Assembly (NCBI GenBank): GCA_903910445.1
Contig: CAIVZR010000106.1
Location: 1 to 39,494 of the forward strand
DNA: 39,494 bases
Source of the DNA: an uncultured Bacteroidota bacterium
Lineage (GTDB): Bacteria; Bacteroidota; Bacteroidia; UKL13-3
Direction of reading: 5' to 3'
Under the pieces are notes generated by a model. That model had not been told where the DNA came from. It made no database searches and was given only the letters and a program-made list of their open reading frames with translations. A program made the position numbers and the translations under genes. Below, piece after piece: positions 20,017-28,908 of the stretch. Each line of letters starts with the position of its first letter. Positions within the stretch are counted from its first letter, which is position 1.

Positions 20017-20678
20017 TTGGGAACACGAATCAGAAAGTCGAAGCGATAATAGCTATAAGGCATACTTGAAGGCTGAGAGATCAGCGTTCCTTCCAGTCCT
20101 AATTCATTACAAATTTTAAGGAGCTCTTCTTCACTCCAAAATTTCCCCATAGTATACTTCCTCGTGATTCGGTGTTTTAAGTAAAATAATTTTTTGAAAA
20201 TCGTATTATAAAACTTCCCCCACTTTTTTTTATCAGGAATATCGGTCAATAAAATTTTGGCGCCAGGGCGGGCATGATGTTTAAATTTATTGATTGCCAA
20301 TTTGCCTTTTTCATACGAATCGAAATATTGAAATGAGAAGGCTAGGTAAATTTTATCAAATGTTTTAGGGAGTAATAAGTTGGTAGCATCCTGCTGTTCA
20401 AATTCAATACCTGGATGAAGTTCGATGGCTTGTTCAATTAATTTTTCAGAGAAATCAACTCCAAGTATACTATTACAATTACTTGCAATTTCGGCAGTAA
20501 TCATACCGTTGCCACAACATACATCAAGTACCTTATCCCCTTTGGAGATATCAAGCAATTCAACAATATGAAGTGCAGCCTGTTTTATCGATTTAAACGG
20601 ATCGGCATTCACCCTCCCTACTTGGGCAAGATGATCTTTATTTGTAGCTGTGGTATTCCAATAATTCTCCCAATTCAT
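20013..20678 (-). CDS. SAM-dependent methyltransferase, class I
   Basis: A 221-residue cytoplasmic methyltransferase. The SAM-binding motif I is KVLDVCCGNGMIT (about residues 52-64), followed by ILGVDFS, an acid-ended strand for motif II, and QQDATNLL for motif III. The frame can be extended to a TTG at 20699, but the ATG at 20678 (MNWENYWNTT) is a typical start for this family. The substrate cannot be told from sequence; small-molecule or lipid methylation is common in this group. It shares a 4-bp stop-codon overlap with the convergent porin gene. Confidence 0.82.
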   Translation of the reverse strand: MNWENYWNTTATNKDHLAQVGRVNADPFKSIKQAALHIVELLDISKGDKVLDVCCGNGMITAEIASNCNSILGVDFSEKLIEQAIELHPGIEFEQQDATNLLLPKTFDKIYLAFSFQYFDSYEKGKLAINKFKHHARPGAKILLTDIPDKKKWGKFYNTIFKKLFYLKHRITRKYTMGKFWSEEELLKICNELGLEGTLISQPSSMPYSYYRFDFLIRVPN

Positions 20679-20858
20679 AGGTGGATGGTGGTATTGCAAA
20701 TATGCAGTTTTAATGCTTACAAATAGCGCTAAAGGTCATTATAATAAACTTTAGAAAAGAGAAAGAAAATAAATTAAATAACCTGCATACAAATAGACAT
20801 CTGGGTAAAGCCCCCAATATTTAATCATACTTTGTGCCCTCTCGCATTCCATGATACG

Positions 20859-20878
20859 CCCATCTCACCCAAGATGGG
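20859..20878. repeat. 7-bp hairpin upstream of the M1 peptidase gene
   Basis: CCCATCT (20859-20865) pairs perfectly with AGATGGG (20872-20878) around a CACCCA loop. It lies in the 267-bp divergent region before the peptidase promoter and has no T-run. Confidence 0.5.
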
Positions 20879-20929
20879 AGATTCTTGGGCTTTGGGTAAT
20901 TCCTTCCTTACATTATCGGAATGAAATCT

Positions 20930-20937
20930 TATTTTTG
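20930..20937 (+). promoter_or_regulatory. -7 box (TATTTTTG) for the M1 peptidase gene
   Basis: A perfect TAnnTTTG ending 8 nt before the ATG at 20946, so the transcript has almost no leader. Confidence 0.45.
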
Positions 20938-20945
20938 TTCTCTAT

Positions 20946-23900
20946 ATGAAATTATTCTTTACAATTCTCATTGCATTGATCGCAAACTCCTTGCTGGCTC
21001 AAACAACCCGTCAGGCCAAATGGCAGCAGCAAGCCAATTATACCATCAGTGTTACCCTCGACGATACTGCCCAAACTCTTGAAGGTAAAGAAACGATTGA
21101 GTACACTAATAATTCGCCCGATGAATTAAAGGAAATTTATATTCATTTATTTCCCAATGCCTATAGAAATAATAGCACAGGCTATGCAAAAGAGAATGTC
21201 GCCAAAGGAGAAATGAAATACTGGATGTCGGAAGAAAAAGATAGAGGCGCGATAACCAACCTCGATTTTATGGTGGATGGAGAGAAGGTAATATTGAAAT
21301 ACAGCAATATTACGCCCGACAATGCAAAGCTAATATTAAAAAAACCGGTGGCTTCCGGACAAACAATAAAAATCACCACCCCATTTAAAGTTAAAATTCC
21401 ATTTACTTTTTCACGCATGGGTCATGTGGGTCAATCATATCAAATATCGCAATGGTTCCCAAAAGTAGCCGTTTATGATATTAATAAATGGAACCAGATA
21501 TGCTATCTCGACCAAGGTGAATTTTATAGCGATTATGGCAATTACGACGTAACCATTACCCTTCCTAAAAACTATGTGGTAGCCGCCACAGGAAACTTAC
21601 AAAATGAATCGGAACTCAACTGGTTAAAAGAACGTGCGGAAAACAAACGTAAAATTATCAACGAATTTGATGATTCGGAAACCAAGACGCTTCGTTATAC
21701 CGAAAACAATATACACGACTTCGCCTTCTTCGCCGATAAACGCTGGTGTGTGGCCATGGAAGAAATAACCTTACCCTCTGGAAAAAAGGTGATGGCTTAT
21801 GGTTTCGATACCATTTACTCGGAAGCTAAAAGAGGCGTTGGTTATATCAAAAAAACAATTTTGTATCTGTCGGAACGCGTTGGAGAATACCCTTACCAAA
21901 CCGCCAAATCATGCACAGGAGCGCTCGAAGCTGGAGCTGGCATGGAATATCCAACGGTAACCGTGGTGGGGCATCAGCATGAAACAGAAGTGGTTCATGA
22001 AATTGGGCATAATTGGTTTTATGGAATTTTTGGATCCAACGAACGTCGCTACCCCTGGATGGATGAAGGGATAAACACCTTTTATGAATTGCAAATTTGT
22101 ACCGAGGATGATGGCACAGGATTGAATAATGTTATTAAGAAAGTGACCGGCAATGACTTTATTTATAATAATACGAATATCACCTTATTGATGGGTAAAA
22201 TCAATACCTCCAGAGGTGATGATGCCCCCATCAATAGAACAAGTCAGGAATTTTCAAGTATCAACTACGCAGCACTAATTTACTTTCGTACTGCCTTAAA
22301 TTTTGGATATCTAAAAAGCTATTTAGGTGAAGGCCTTTTCGATCAATGCATGCAAAACTATTATGCTGCATGGAATCATAAACATCCACTCCCTGGCGAC
22401 ATACAAGATTGCTTCGAAAAAACCACTGGAACAAATTTAGATTGGTTTTTCAATGGGATGCTTGCAGATAATCAAAACTACGATTTAAAAATTGGCAAGA
22501 TCATCAAAGAAAATAATGACCAGGAATTAGAAATCCATCTTAAAAACAAATCAGGAAAAGCCATTGCAGTGCCTTTAAAAGCAAGCAATAATGAAGGCTT
22601 CAAACGTTTCTGGATTGATCCTTTTGCGCACGATACCATCATTCATATCCATAACGACCACTATACCAAAATTGAGTTGAATGATTCGGATTACTATGTG
22701 GAGATAAACACCAATAACAATGTATACTATCTCAACAAAGCCAGTCATCATGCATGCCCGCCTCAATTGCGACTGGGTGTAGGTATCGAAAATAAATACC
22801 ATCGAACCATCTTTGTTGCTCCTTTTGTTGGCTACAATGACTATAATAAACTGATGACGGGTATTGCTTTTTTTAATAGTACCCTTGTAAGGAAAAAGGC
22901 AGAGTACCTTATCGCTCCCATGTATTCTTATGCTAAGAAAAATATCAATGGGTATGCTTCATTTAGCTATACTTTCATGCATCGAGGAGCCACTATCAAT
23001 TCGTGGATTGCAGGAATTCGATCGGCCAAATTTGATGCACAAACAAATAGTGCTAGTGATATTCATTATTTACGGGTTCAACCATATCTTCAATTTAATA
23101 TTACGAAGCCAAGCAATAATAGCAAGTTGCAACGCTATTTCCGTATCGATTATACCAATATCAACTCAACCAAAGCCATTGCCTCCGATTCTACTTATTA
23201 CGATAAAAAAACAAGTTTTATCAATTTGTCGTTTGTACACGAGAACAATACTTTATTGAATCCTTATAAATTTAAAGTTTGGGTAGAGAAAAATCTCGAC
23301 AATCCCGATATCCAATATATTAAAGCCGCCATCAAAGCACAATACAAGTTGAGTTACGATAACCCGAAGAAAAAGCTTGCCATTGATTTGTTTATTGGCA
23401 AAATGTACTATACAAAAAACAATAACAAAGGCAATTATGATTTCTACCTGGGTGCCGAAAACCCAGCTTATGATTATAAATATTGGTATACCGCTACCAA
23501 CCGAACTCCAGGGAATTTAAATCCTCAAATTATGAATGAGCAAGGAGGAGTACGTAGTAATGTACTCGCCTTTAATACACCGGCATTAAGTGCTACCCTA
23601 CGTTTGCGCACCCATCTTCCATTCACTAATTTAGTTCGACCTTATCTCGATTTAGGAACCTATAAAGGCTTACGTGATAATTATGATACCAAGTTCTTTT
23701 ATACTTCAGGTATATCACTTGTATTGATGGAAGATGTATTGGAAATTAATTTCCCATTGGCTTTTGTACATAAAACTGACGTGGCAGGCAATACTCAATA
23801 TGAAGTGATGAAAGTTTTCAGGTCAACCCAATCGGATATCATCAACTCCACCATTAACGCTAGCAGCATAAAATATTGGGAAACTATTACGTTCCTGGTG

Positions 23901-23957
23901 AACCTTGATAAATTAAATCCAATCCTATTTATCCGTAACTTTTCGCTTGGAAATTAG
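20946..23957 (+). CDS. exported M1 family metallopeptidase with a barrel-like C-terminal half
   Basis: A 1003-residue protein with a signal peptide (MKLFFTILIALIANSLLAQ). The first half is an M1 gluzincin aminopeptidase: an N-terminal beta domain, the substrate-recognition segment GAGMEYPTVT, the zinc motif HEIGHNW at about residue 350, and the third ligand Glu in WMDEGINTFYE 19 residues later. From about residue 590 the sequence becomes rows of alternating polar and hydrophobic strands with turns (GVGIENKY, FVAPFVGYNDYN, YASFSYTFMHRG, and late PYLDLGTYKG), like an outer-membrane barrel. M1 enzymes are often 600-900 residues, so this half is an addition. It may fix the enzyme to the outer membrane. 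Confidence 0.88.
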   Translation: MKLFFTILIALIANSLLAQTTRQAKWQQQANYTISVTLDDTAQTLEGKETIEYTNNSPDELKEIYIHLFPNAYRNNSTGYAKENVAKGEMKYWMSEEKDRGAITNLDFMVDGEKVILKYSNITPDNAKLILKKPVASGQTIKITTPFKVKIPFTFSRMGHVGQSYQISQWFPKVAVYDINKWNQICYLDQGEFYSDYGNYDVTITLPKNYVVAATGNLQNESELNWLKERAENKRKIINEFDDSETKTLRYTENNIHDFAFFADKRWCVAMEEITLPSGKKVMAYGFDTIYSEAKRGVGYIKKTILYLSERVGEYPYQTAKSCTGALEAGAGMEYPTVTVVGHQHETEVVHEIGHNWFYGIFGSNERRYPWMDEGINTFYELQICTEDDGTGLNNVIKKVTGNDFIYNNTNITLLMGKINTSRGDDAPINRTSQEFSSINYAALIYFRTALNFGYLKSYLGEGLFDQCMQNYYAAWNHKHPLPGDIQDCFEKTTGTNLDWFFNGMLADNQNYDLKIGKIIKENNDQELEIHLKNKSGKAIAVPLKASNNEGFKRFWIDPFAHDTIIHIHNDHYTKIELNDSDYYVEINTNNNVYYLNKASHHACPPQLRLGVGIENKYHRTIFVAPFVGYNDYNKLMTGIAFFNSTLVRKKAEYLIAPMYSYAKKNINGYASFSYTFMHRGATINSWIAGIRSAKFDAQTNSASDIHYLRVQPYLQFNITKPSNNSKLQRYFRIDYTNINSTKAIASDSTYYDKKTSFINLSFVHENNTLLNPYKFKVWVEKNLDNPDIQYIKAAIKAQYKLSYDNPKKKLAIDLFIGKMYYTKNNNKGNYDFYLGAENPAYDYKYWYTATNRTPGNLNPQIMNEQGGVRSNVLAFNTPALSATLRLRTHLPFTNLVRPYLDLGTYKGLRDNYDTKFFYTSGISLVLMEDVLEINFPLAFVHKTDVAGNTQYEVMKVFRSTQSDIINSTINASSIKYWETITFLVNLDKLNPILFIRNFSLGN

Positions 23958-23970
23958 GACACTTTTCGAA

Positions 23971-24008
23971 TGGTGTTAAAAAATTAACCTCCCATTTATT
24001 TGACACCA
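23971..24008. promoter_or_regulatory. inverted repeat overlapping the -33 box of the PspC-like gene
   Basis: TGGTGT (23971-23976) and ACACCA (24003-24008) enclose a second small repeat GTTAA..TTAAC (23975-23988). The right arm abuts the TTTG -33 element at 23999-24002. It may be an operator or the end of the M1 gene transcript. Confidence 0.3.
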
Positions 24009-24029
24009 TAAAAATTTTATCTATATTCG
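23999..24029 (+). promoter_or_regulatory. promoter of the PspC-like gene
   Basis: TTTG (23999-24002), a 19-bp spacer and TATATTCG (24022-24029). The spacing fits the Bacteroidota consensus, and the ATG follows 11 nt later. This supports the small gene being real. Confidence 0.6.
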
Positions 24030-24040
24030 AATTAGAATAT

Positions 24041-24271
24041 ATGCAAGCAATGATTGTCTTTTTTAAATTGTGGATTGAAAAAAATGCTTTTCAATTTTTC
24101 ACCAACCTAAGTGAAATTCTGGGAGTGGCTTCTTCAAGAGTGCGTTTGTTTTTTCTTTATACCGCCTTCTTGGCTGCAACATCTCCGCTCATTGTGAAAT
24201 TGATTCTCTATTTCTGGTACAACCTTAAATCGTACCTTAAAGAAACTCGTAATAGCGCCTGGGAGTTATAA
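24041..24271 (+). CDS. small PspC-like membrane protein
   Basis: A 76-residue protein with an N-terminal helix (FFKLWIEKNAFQFFTNLSEILG), then SSRVRLFFLYTAFLAATSP and a hydrophobic LIVKLILYFWYNL, ending in a short polar tail SAWEL. The pattern LSEILGVASSRVRLFFLYTAF resembles the PspC domain (a helix, then a membrane hairpin) seen in stress-response proteins and in short Bacteroidota paralogues. It has its own good promoter. The product probably sits in the inner membrane. The gene ends 2 bp from the convergent hypothetical gene. The PspC label rests on pattern recall and the role is unknown. Confidence 0.6.
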   Translation: MQAMIVFFKLWIEKNAFQFFTNLSEILGVASSRVRLFFLYTAFLAATSPLIVKLILYFWYNLKSYLKETRNSAWEL

Positions 24272-24273
24272 TA

Positions 24274-25053
24274 CTATTTCTCCTTCAATACTATTTTTCT
24301 TTCGATGGTTTGAAACATCAAATCCTTACTGGCAGGTTGGTTCGACTTGTTCAACAATTCCAGTTTGATGATATTTTCTCCCATTGGCAAACCTTCAATA
24401 AAGTATGGTTTCCAATCGGTAATCATAAACTCTTTCCCATTAATCGTAGCCCTTACTTTGAAGCCATTTGCTTTCAATTCGGCGTTCACCACATAAAAAT
24501 CCAATAGAATTTTCTTGGTATCGTTTCCTACATACTCCCCTTTGGGACGACTATAAAATAATAATGGTTGCTTTAAGTTGATGTCTCCGATCTTCGTACC
24601 TGCATTCTTGCCCACATTAAATTGTTTTAATACAAATGCTGAAGGCTTCTTGATACTCTCATGATAGCTGCGCGATAAAAAAGATAAGGCTACATAATGA
24701 CCTTCAGCCAGTTTCTTTTTAAATGACGACAAATACCAGGCTTCATATGGAAGGTTATTTAAAATCAAATGGATATGTTGCCCTTTGGCGCTATTGGCGC
24801 ACATCTTCGTTGATGCATCGGCAGTTTGTGATCCCAATACATATTCAGACAATTGATAATTAAATGCGATACTATCACCATCAATTTTATAATCGAAGCT
24901 TTTAATGGTGGCTTTTGGAAAATCGATAGACGCCTCACTGGGTGTGAGTTTTATTTCGTCGGCTGGCTTATTATTTCGTGTTGAATTTAAATATACAAAG
25001 CTGGTAGCTCCAAAACCCAGTATTAATAGTATTGATAGAATTTTAATTTTCAT
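24274..25053 (-). CDS. exported conserved hypothetical protein
   Basis: A 259-residue protein. The frame extends upstream to 25152, but the ATG at 25053 opens a signal peptide or single membrane anchor (MKIKILSILLILGFGATSFVYL), so I choose it. Several very regular motifs suggest a real family: MCANSAKGQHIHLILNN, ALSFLSRSYHESIKKP, LLFYSRPKGEY, and PYFIEGLPMGEN. I do not recognise a catalytic site; such proteins are sometimes loosely labelled phosphopeptide-binding in databases. It is divergent from a flippase-like gene and tail-to-tail with the PspC-like gene. No function is assigned. Confidence 0.65.
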   Translation of the reverse strand: MKIKILSILLILGFGATSFVYLNSTRNNKPADEIKLTPSEASIDFPKATIKSFDYKIDGDSIAFNYQLSEYVLGSQTADASTKMCANSAKGQHIHLILNNLPYEAWYLSSFKKKLAEGHYVALSFLSRSYHESIKKPSAFVLKQFNVGKNAGTKIGDINLKQPLLFYSRPKGEYVGNDTKKILLDFYVVNAELKANGFKVRATINGKEFMITDWKPYFIEGLPMGENIIKLELLNKSNQPASKDLMFQTIERKIVLKEK

Positions 25054-25107
25054 GGGGTGACTCAATGATAAATTTATAGAATAAAGAAATTTGTACGCAA
25101 ATGTAGC

Positions 25108-25115
25108 TATTTTTG
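25108..25115 (+). promoter_or_regulatory. -7 box (TATTTTTG) for the flippase-like gene
   Basis: A perfect TAnnTTTG that ends 8 nt before the ATG at 25124. It rules against an earlier TTG start at 25091, which would lie upstream of the box. Confidence 0.45.
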
Positions 25116-25123
25116 AAGCGCGG

Positions 25124-26431
25124 ATGCAATTGCCCAATATCAATAACTTCAAATTAACACAGCTTAGCAGCCTTCAGGTTTTTCAGCTTATGCGTTATAG
25201 TACCCTGTTTTTGAACAGTGTATTGATGAGTAATTTTTTGAACTCGGTAGATGAGGTGAGTGCCTATGAAACGCTTTTCCTTTACGGCGCTACTTTTTAT
25301 ACCTTCTGGCTCTCTGGCATCAACAATACCTTGTTTCCATTACGCGCTGTTCACGGTAAGAAAATATACTATAATGCCTTCATCGTTTTATGTGCGCTCT
25401 CGGTAGTGTCGGGTTTACTCATGATGGCTTATGCCTATACCGATAGAACCTTACCCAACCAGCAATTGCTGCAGCATTATGCTTATTATACCATTGTTAA
25501 TGCTACTACTTACCTCACCGAATTTATTCTCATCCTCGAACAACAATACTTACACGTAATCATCTATGCAGCTATAATTTTTGGGATACAAATACTCTGT
25601 AATATTATCCCCGCTTTGCTTGGAATGGATTTGTTTGTGGTGGTGCACGCCTTATTGGTATTGTCGGTAGCCAAACTCGTTTACTTGTATTTCGTCTTAA
25701 AAAAATACTCGGAAGCCACCTATGAAAAAGTAATTGCCAAAAGTTTGGTAAAGAAATCCTCTCCCGTGATGTTGAGCTTGCTCTTCAGTGGTAGCATCGA
25801 TTTCAGTAACGGATATTTGATTCGCCATTACCTGGGTGTACTCGACTTTGCTCGCTATCGCGCTGGGGCCCGCGAATTTCCTGTATTTCTTATCATGACA
25901 AATACCTTAAGCAATGTATTAAGCGGTAAGATTGCAACCCATCATATAGCCAATACCCTCAACGAAGGATTACAGTTATTAAAAGAAAAGACTGTCACCT
26001 TAATGAGCTATCTCTTCCCGGTAGCCATTATTCTCATGCTAGTAAGCAAGTACATTTTCACTTTGCTCTATTTTAATAAGCCCGAATTTGTTGAAGGATA
26101 TAAAGTATTCAATATTTTGCTCTTGCTTTTGGTGAGTCGGTTTTTATTTCCACAAACGGTTTTGCTTGGTACCCATCAAAATAGATATTTGGCCTATACC
26201 TCGTTTTTAGAAGTCGCAGCCATTTTCATACTCGCCTGGCTTTTCGTAGTCCCTTATGGTATCATCGGAGTTGCCTTTGCTTATTTGGCGGGTTGTTATA
26301 TCGAAAAAATAATTCTGTTTTATTTCTGCTCCAAACAAAAGATTCCCATTCGCTCATACCTACCTGTAAAAGAATGGGCCTTATACAGCATCATACTTTG
26401 GCTAGTTTATGGGGTGGTTTATTTTATGTAA
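25124..26431 (+). CDS. polysaccharide flippase-like membrane protein (MOP superfamily)
   Basis: A 435-residue integral membrane protein with about 12 hydrophobic segments spread over its whole length, the size and topology of Wzx/oligosaccharide flippases and related polysaccharide biosynthesis proteins. Features such as FLNSVDEVSAYETLFLYGA early on, RHYLGVLDFARYRAGAREFP in the middle and YFNKPEFVEGYKVFNILLLLL late fit this superfamily (PEF after the tenth helix is common). It would move lipid-linked sugars across the inner membrane. There are no glycosyltransferase genes directly beside it, but the GT-C-like pair lies 9 kb upstream. Confidence 0.72.
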   Translation: MQLPNINNFKLTQLSSLQVFQLMRYSTLFLNSVLMSNFLNSVDEVSAYETLFLYGATFYTFWLSGINNTLFPLRAVHGKKIYYNAFIVLCALSVVSGLLMMAYAYTDRTLPNQQLLQHYAYYTIVNATTYLTEFILILEQQYLHVIIYAAIIFGIQILCNIIPALLGMDLFVVVHALLVLSVAKLVYLYFVLKKYSEATYEKVIAKSLVKKSSPVMLSLLFSGSIDFSNGYLIRHYLGVLDFARYRAGAREFPVFLIMTNTLSNVLSGKIATHHIANTLNEGLQLLKEKTVTLMSYLFPVAIILMLVSKYIFTLLYFNKPEFVEGYKVFNILLLLLVSRFLFPQTVLLGTHQNRYLAYTSFLEVAAIFILAWLFVVPYGIIGVAFAYLAGCYIEKIILFYFCSKQKIPIRSYLPVKEWALYSIILWLVYGVVYFM

Positions 26432-26509
26432 TTGAAAAGCGTATTATTTTGTATGATTGCATATAGAACATTTTCATCTCCTAATTCCTAAAAAAAATAA
26501 TCATTGCCC

Positions 26510-27802
26510 ATGATAAACCGTCGCGAATTCATACAAAACTCCATGCTAACAGGAATCGGTATCACCTTAGGAGGGCCCACCGATATAGTGTCCCCTAATT
26601 CGAACGAAGAGGTTTCTTCGATGATACTTCTTGGAAGCAATGATAAAGTACAAGATGAAGCATATTGGAAACAAATAAGAGGCTTATTTCAAATACCCGA
26701 TGATTTCATTAATCTGGAGAATGGATATTTCAGTCCACAACCCAAAACTACCATGGCCTTTCATCAGGCCCGCGAGCAATATATCAATACCCGAACCTCT
26801 TGGTTTATGCGTAAGGAACAAGAGGCTACCCTTACGAGTGCAAGAAATGAGTTAGCAGGCTTTTTAGGATGCGTACCCAATGAGCTTGCGATAACACGAA
26901 ATACCACCGAATCGATGAATATCCTTACCAGTGGCTATCCGTGGAAGGCAGGCGATGAAATTATTATAGGCAATCAGGATTATGGCAGCATGGTAAGTGC
27001 CTTCCATCAAGTATCACGCAGGTATGGAGTCATTATCAAGGTAGCACAAGTTCCCATGCATCCGATGAGTGAGGAGGAGGTTGTGAATGCCTATAGTAGC
27101 TTATTTACCAATCGCACCAAATTGGTACATCTTACCCACTTGATCAACCTTACGGGGCAAATAATTCCAGTTACACAAATTGCGGTAAGAGCCAAGGGTG
27201 CTGGGATTGAGGTATCGGTGGATGTGGCGCACAGTGTGGCCCATGTACAGTTTAATATATTAGAGCTCGAAGCAGATTATGTTGCTGGAAGTTTACATAA
27301 ATGGCTCTGTAACCCATTGGGAGCGGGGTTTCTATGGGTAAAGCAGGAACGAATTCGCAATTTATACCCACTCCTTGCCGACGAAGAGTTCTTAGATAAT
27401 GATATACGAAAGTTTGAACATCAAGGCACCCGTCCACTCCAAACCCTTGATACCATTAAGGAATCGATACGCTTTCATCAAACTATTGGAGGCGAGCTCA
27501 AGCAAAACCGTTTAAGGTATTTGATGCGTTACTGGGTAAACAAGGTAGTAATGACTCCGGGAATAAAAATTAATACACCTTATAATAATATCAATCAGCA
27601 TGGTGCCATTGGCAATGTATCTGTTGATGGATATACCCCCGAAGCCCTGGCCGATAAACTATTAAGCGATTATAAAATTTTCACGGTGGCCATCAATCAT
27701 GATATTGTAAAAGGAGTTCGAATTACACCTCATATATATAATAGCCTAGAGGAATTGGATAAGTTGGTTGTTGCTTTGAATGAAATTGCCAATAAAAAAT
27801 AG
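26510..27802 (+). CDS. Tat-signal class V aminotransferase-fold PLP enzyme
   Basis: A 430-residue enzyme. The ATG at 26510 opens MINRREFIQNSMLTGIGITLGG, which fits a twin-arginine signal (RR-EF-I and a short hydrophobic stretch); the TTG at 26504 is rejected. The body is class V aminotransferase fold, resembling isopenicillin N epimerase-like and cysteine desulfurase-like proteins: ITRNTTESMNI, VDVAHSVAHVQFN and the PLP lysine in AGSLHKWLCNPLG. A PLP enzyme exported already folded suits the Tat route. The substrate is unknown. A 9-bp imperfect hairpin follows at 27837-27874. Confidence 0.84.
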   Translation: MINRREFIQNSMLTGIGITLGGPTDIVSPNSNEEVSSMILLGSNDKVQDEAYWKQIRGLFQIPDDFINLENGYFSPQPKTTMAFHQAREQYINTRTSWFMRKEQEATLTSARNELAGFLGCVPNELAITRNTTESMNILTSGYPWKAGDEIIIGNQDYGSMVSAFHQVSRRYGVIIKVAQVPMHPMSEEEVVNAYSSLFTNRTKLVHLTHLINLTGQIIPVTQIAVRAKGAGIEVSVDVAHSVAHVQFNILELEADYVAGSLHKWLCNPLGAGFLWVKQERIRNLYPLLADEEFLDNDIRKFEHQGTRPLQTLDTIKESIRFHQTIGGELKQNRLRYLMRYWVNKVVMTPGIKINTPYNNINQHGAIGNVSVDGYTPEALADKLLSDYKIFTVAINHDIVKGVRITPHIYNSLEELDKLVVALNEIANKK

Positions 27803-27836
27803 GTTTTCAGTTGATATTTAAAGAATTAGAAATGGA

Positions 27837-27874
27837 GGTTACCCACATTCAAAATATGTAAAAAGTGGGAAACC
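27837..27874 (+). other. hairpin after the aminotransferase-fold gene
   Basis: GGTT-A-CCCAC (27837-27846) pairs with GTGGG-A-AACC (27865-27874) apart from one A-A mismatch, with an 18-nt loop. No T-run follows, so it is more likely a transcript-end stabiliser than a terminator. Confidence 0.35.
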
Positions 27875-27990
27875 CAGTCAAAAATCCATTAAATACAAGG
27901 TTTCACGAATGTTCCAAAGGCTTTCTGTTCAGTATTTAGAGCATTATTTTTTCTTCCAACGAATCCTCCTTAAAAAAAGTGCATACTATC

Positions 27991-28021
27991 TTTGCTATTC
28001 AAAATATTTTATCTACTTTTG
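27991..28021 (+). promoter_or_regulatory. promoter of the rplM-rpsI-rpsB operon
   Basis: TTTG (27991-27994), 19-bp spacer, TACTTTTG (28014-28021): an exact match to the Bacteroidota consensus. A second box TATCTTTG at 27987-27994 overlaps the TTTG and could give a longer transcript. Confidence 0.75.
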
Positions 28022-28041
28022 CACTCCTAAAAAAATAGCTC

Positions 28042-28491
28042 GTGAATACGTTAAGTTATAAAACAATATCAGCAAATAAAGCCACCGTTACCAAAAAATG
28101 GTATGTGGTAGACGCCGAAGATCAGGTATTAGGTCGCTTTATCAGTCAGGTAGCCCTTATTGCCCGTGGTAAGAACAAACCTTCTTACACTCCGCATGTA
28201 AACTGTGGTGACCATGTTATCATCATCAATGCCGAAAAGGTAAAACTTACCGGTAAGAAATTGGATGGAAAAGAATACGTTAGTTATTCAGGTCATCCAG
28301 GTGGTCAACGTTGGATTACTGCCAGAAAATTGATGGCAAAAAAACCTACTATGGTTGTTGAAAAAGCAATCAAAGGTATGTTGCCAAAAACTAAATTAGG
28401 CGCTCAGTTATTCAAGAACGTGCATATCATTGCAGGTCCTACTCATAACCACGACGCTCAACAACCAGAAAAATTAACCTTTAATATTTAA
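28042..28491 (+). CDS. rplM: 50S ribosomal protein L13
   Basis: A 149-residue L13, which binds 23S rRNA early in large-subunit assembly. Conserved segments include WYVVDAEDQVLGRFIS, YTPHVNCGDHVIIINAEKV, YSGHPGGQR and KGMLPKTKLGAQLFKNVHI. The start is GTG at 28042, since no ATG fits the family N-terminus (MNTLSYKT). The promoter box ends only 20 nt upstream, so the leader is short. Gene order rplM-rpsI-rpsB-tsf is usual in this phylum. The gap to rpsI is 3 bp. Confidence 0.97.
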   Translation: MNTLSYKTISANKATVTKKWYVVDAEDQVLGRFISQVALIARGKNKPSYTPHVNCGDHVIIINAEKVKLTGKKLDGKEYVSYSGHPGGQRWITARKLMAKKPTMVVEKAIKGMLPKTKLGAQLFKNVHIIAGPTHNHDAQQPEKLTFNI

Positions 28492-28494
28492 TTA

Positions 28495-28884
28495 ATGGCA
28501 GTTACCAATACTTCAGGACGTAGAAAGACCGCAGTTGCACGTGTTTACTTGCAAGCTGGAACAGGTAAATTTACCATCAACGGTAAAGATTATAAAACGT
28601 ATTTCCCTACCTCATTATTACAATATGTAATTGAGCAGCCGTTTTTAGTAATCGGCTCAAATATCGATCAGTATGATGGAAACATCAATGTTGATGGTGG
28701 TGGATTCAAAGGCCAATCGGAGGCAGTTCGCCTGGGTATCTCTAAAGCATTAGTTAAAGACAATGCAGAGGTGAAACCTAAGTTACGTGCTAAAGGATTA
28801 ATGACCCGCGATAACCGTATGGTAGAGCGTAAAAAACCAGGTCAGAAAAAAGCTCGTAAGAAATTCCAATTCGTTAAACGTTAA
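28495..28884 (+). CDS. rpsI: 30S ribosomal protein S9
   Basis: A 129-residue S9, located in the head of the small subunit with its tail reaching the P-site tRNA. The N-terminus SGRRKTAVARVYLQAGTG, the GGGFKGQSEAVRLGISKAL block and the basic tail ending KKARKKFQFVKR are complete. It is co-transcribed with rplM, with 24 bp before rpsB. Confidence 0.98.
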   Translation: MAVTNTSGRRKTAVARVYLQAGTGKFTINGKDYKTYFPTSLLQYVIEQPFLVIGSNIDQYDGNINVDGGGFKGQSEAVRLGISKALVKDNAEVKPKLRAKGLMTRDNRMVERKKPGQKKARKKFQFVKR

Positions 28885-28908
28885 TATCACAGTACAAAGA
28901 ATAGCACT

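Noticed and set aside
27803-28041. Ribosomal-protein leader riboswitch-like element before rplM
   Set aside because: The best promoter leaves only about 15-20 nt of leader, too short for a structured autoregulatory element; the upstream hairpin lies before the promoter.
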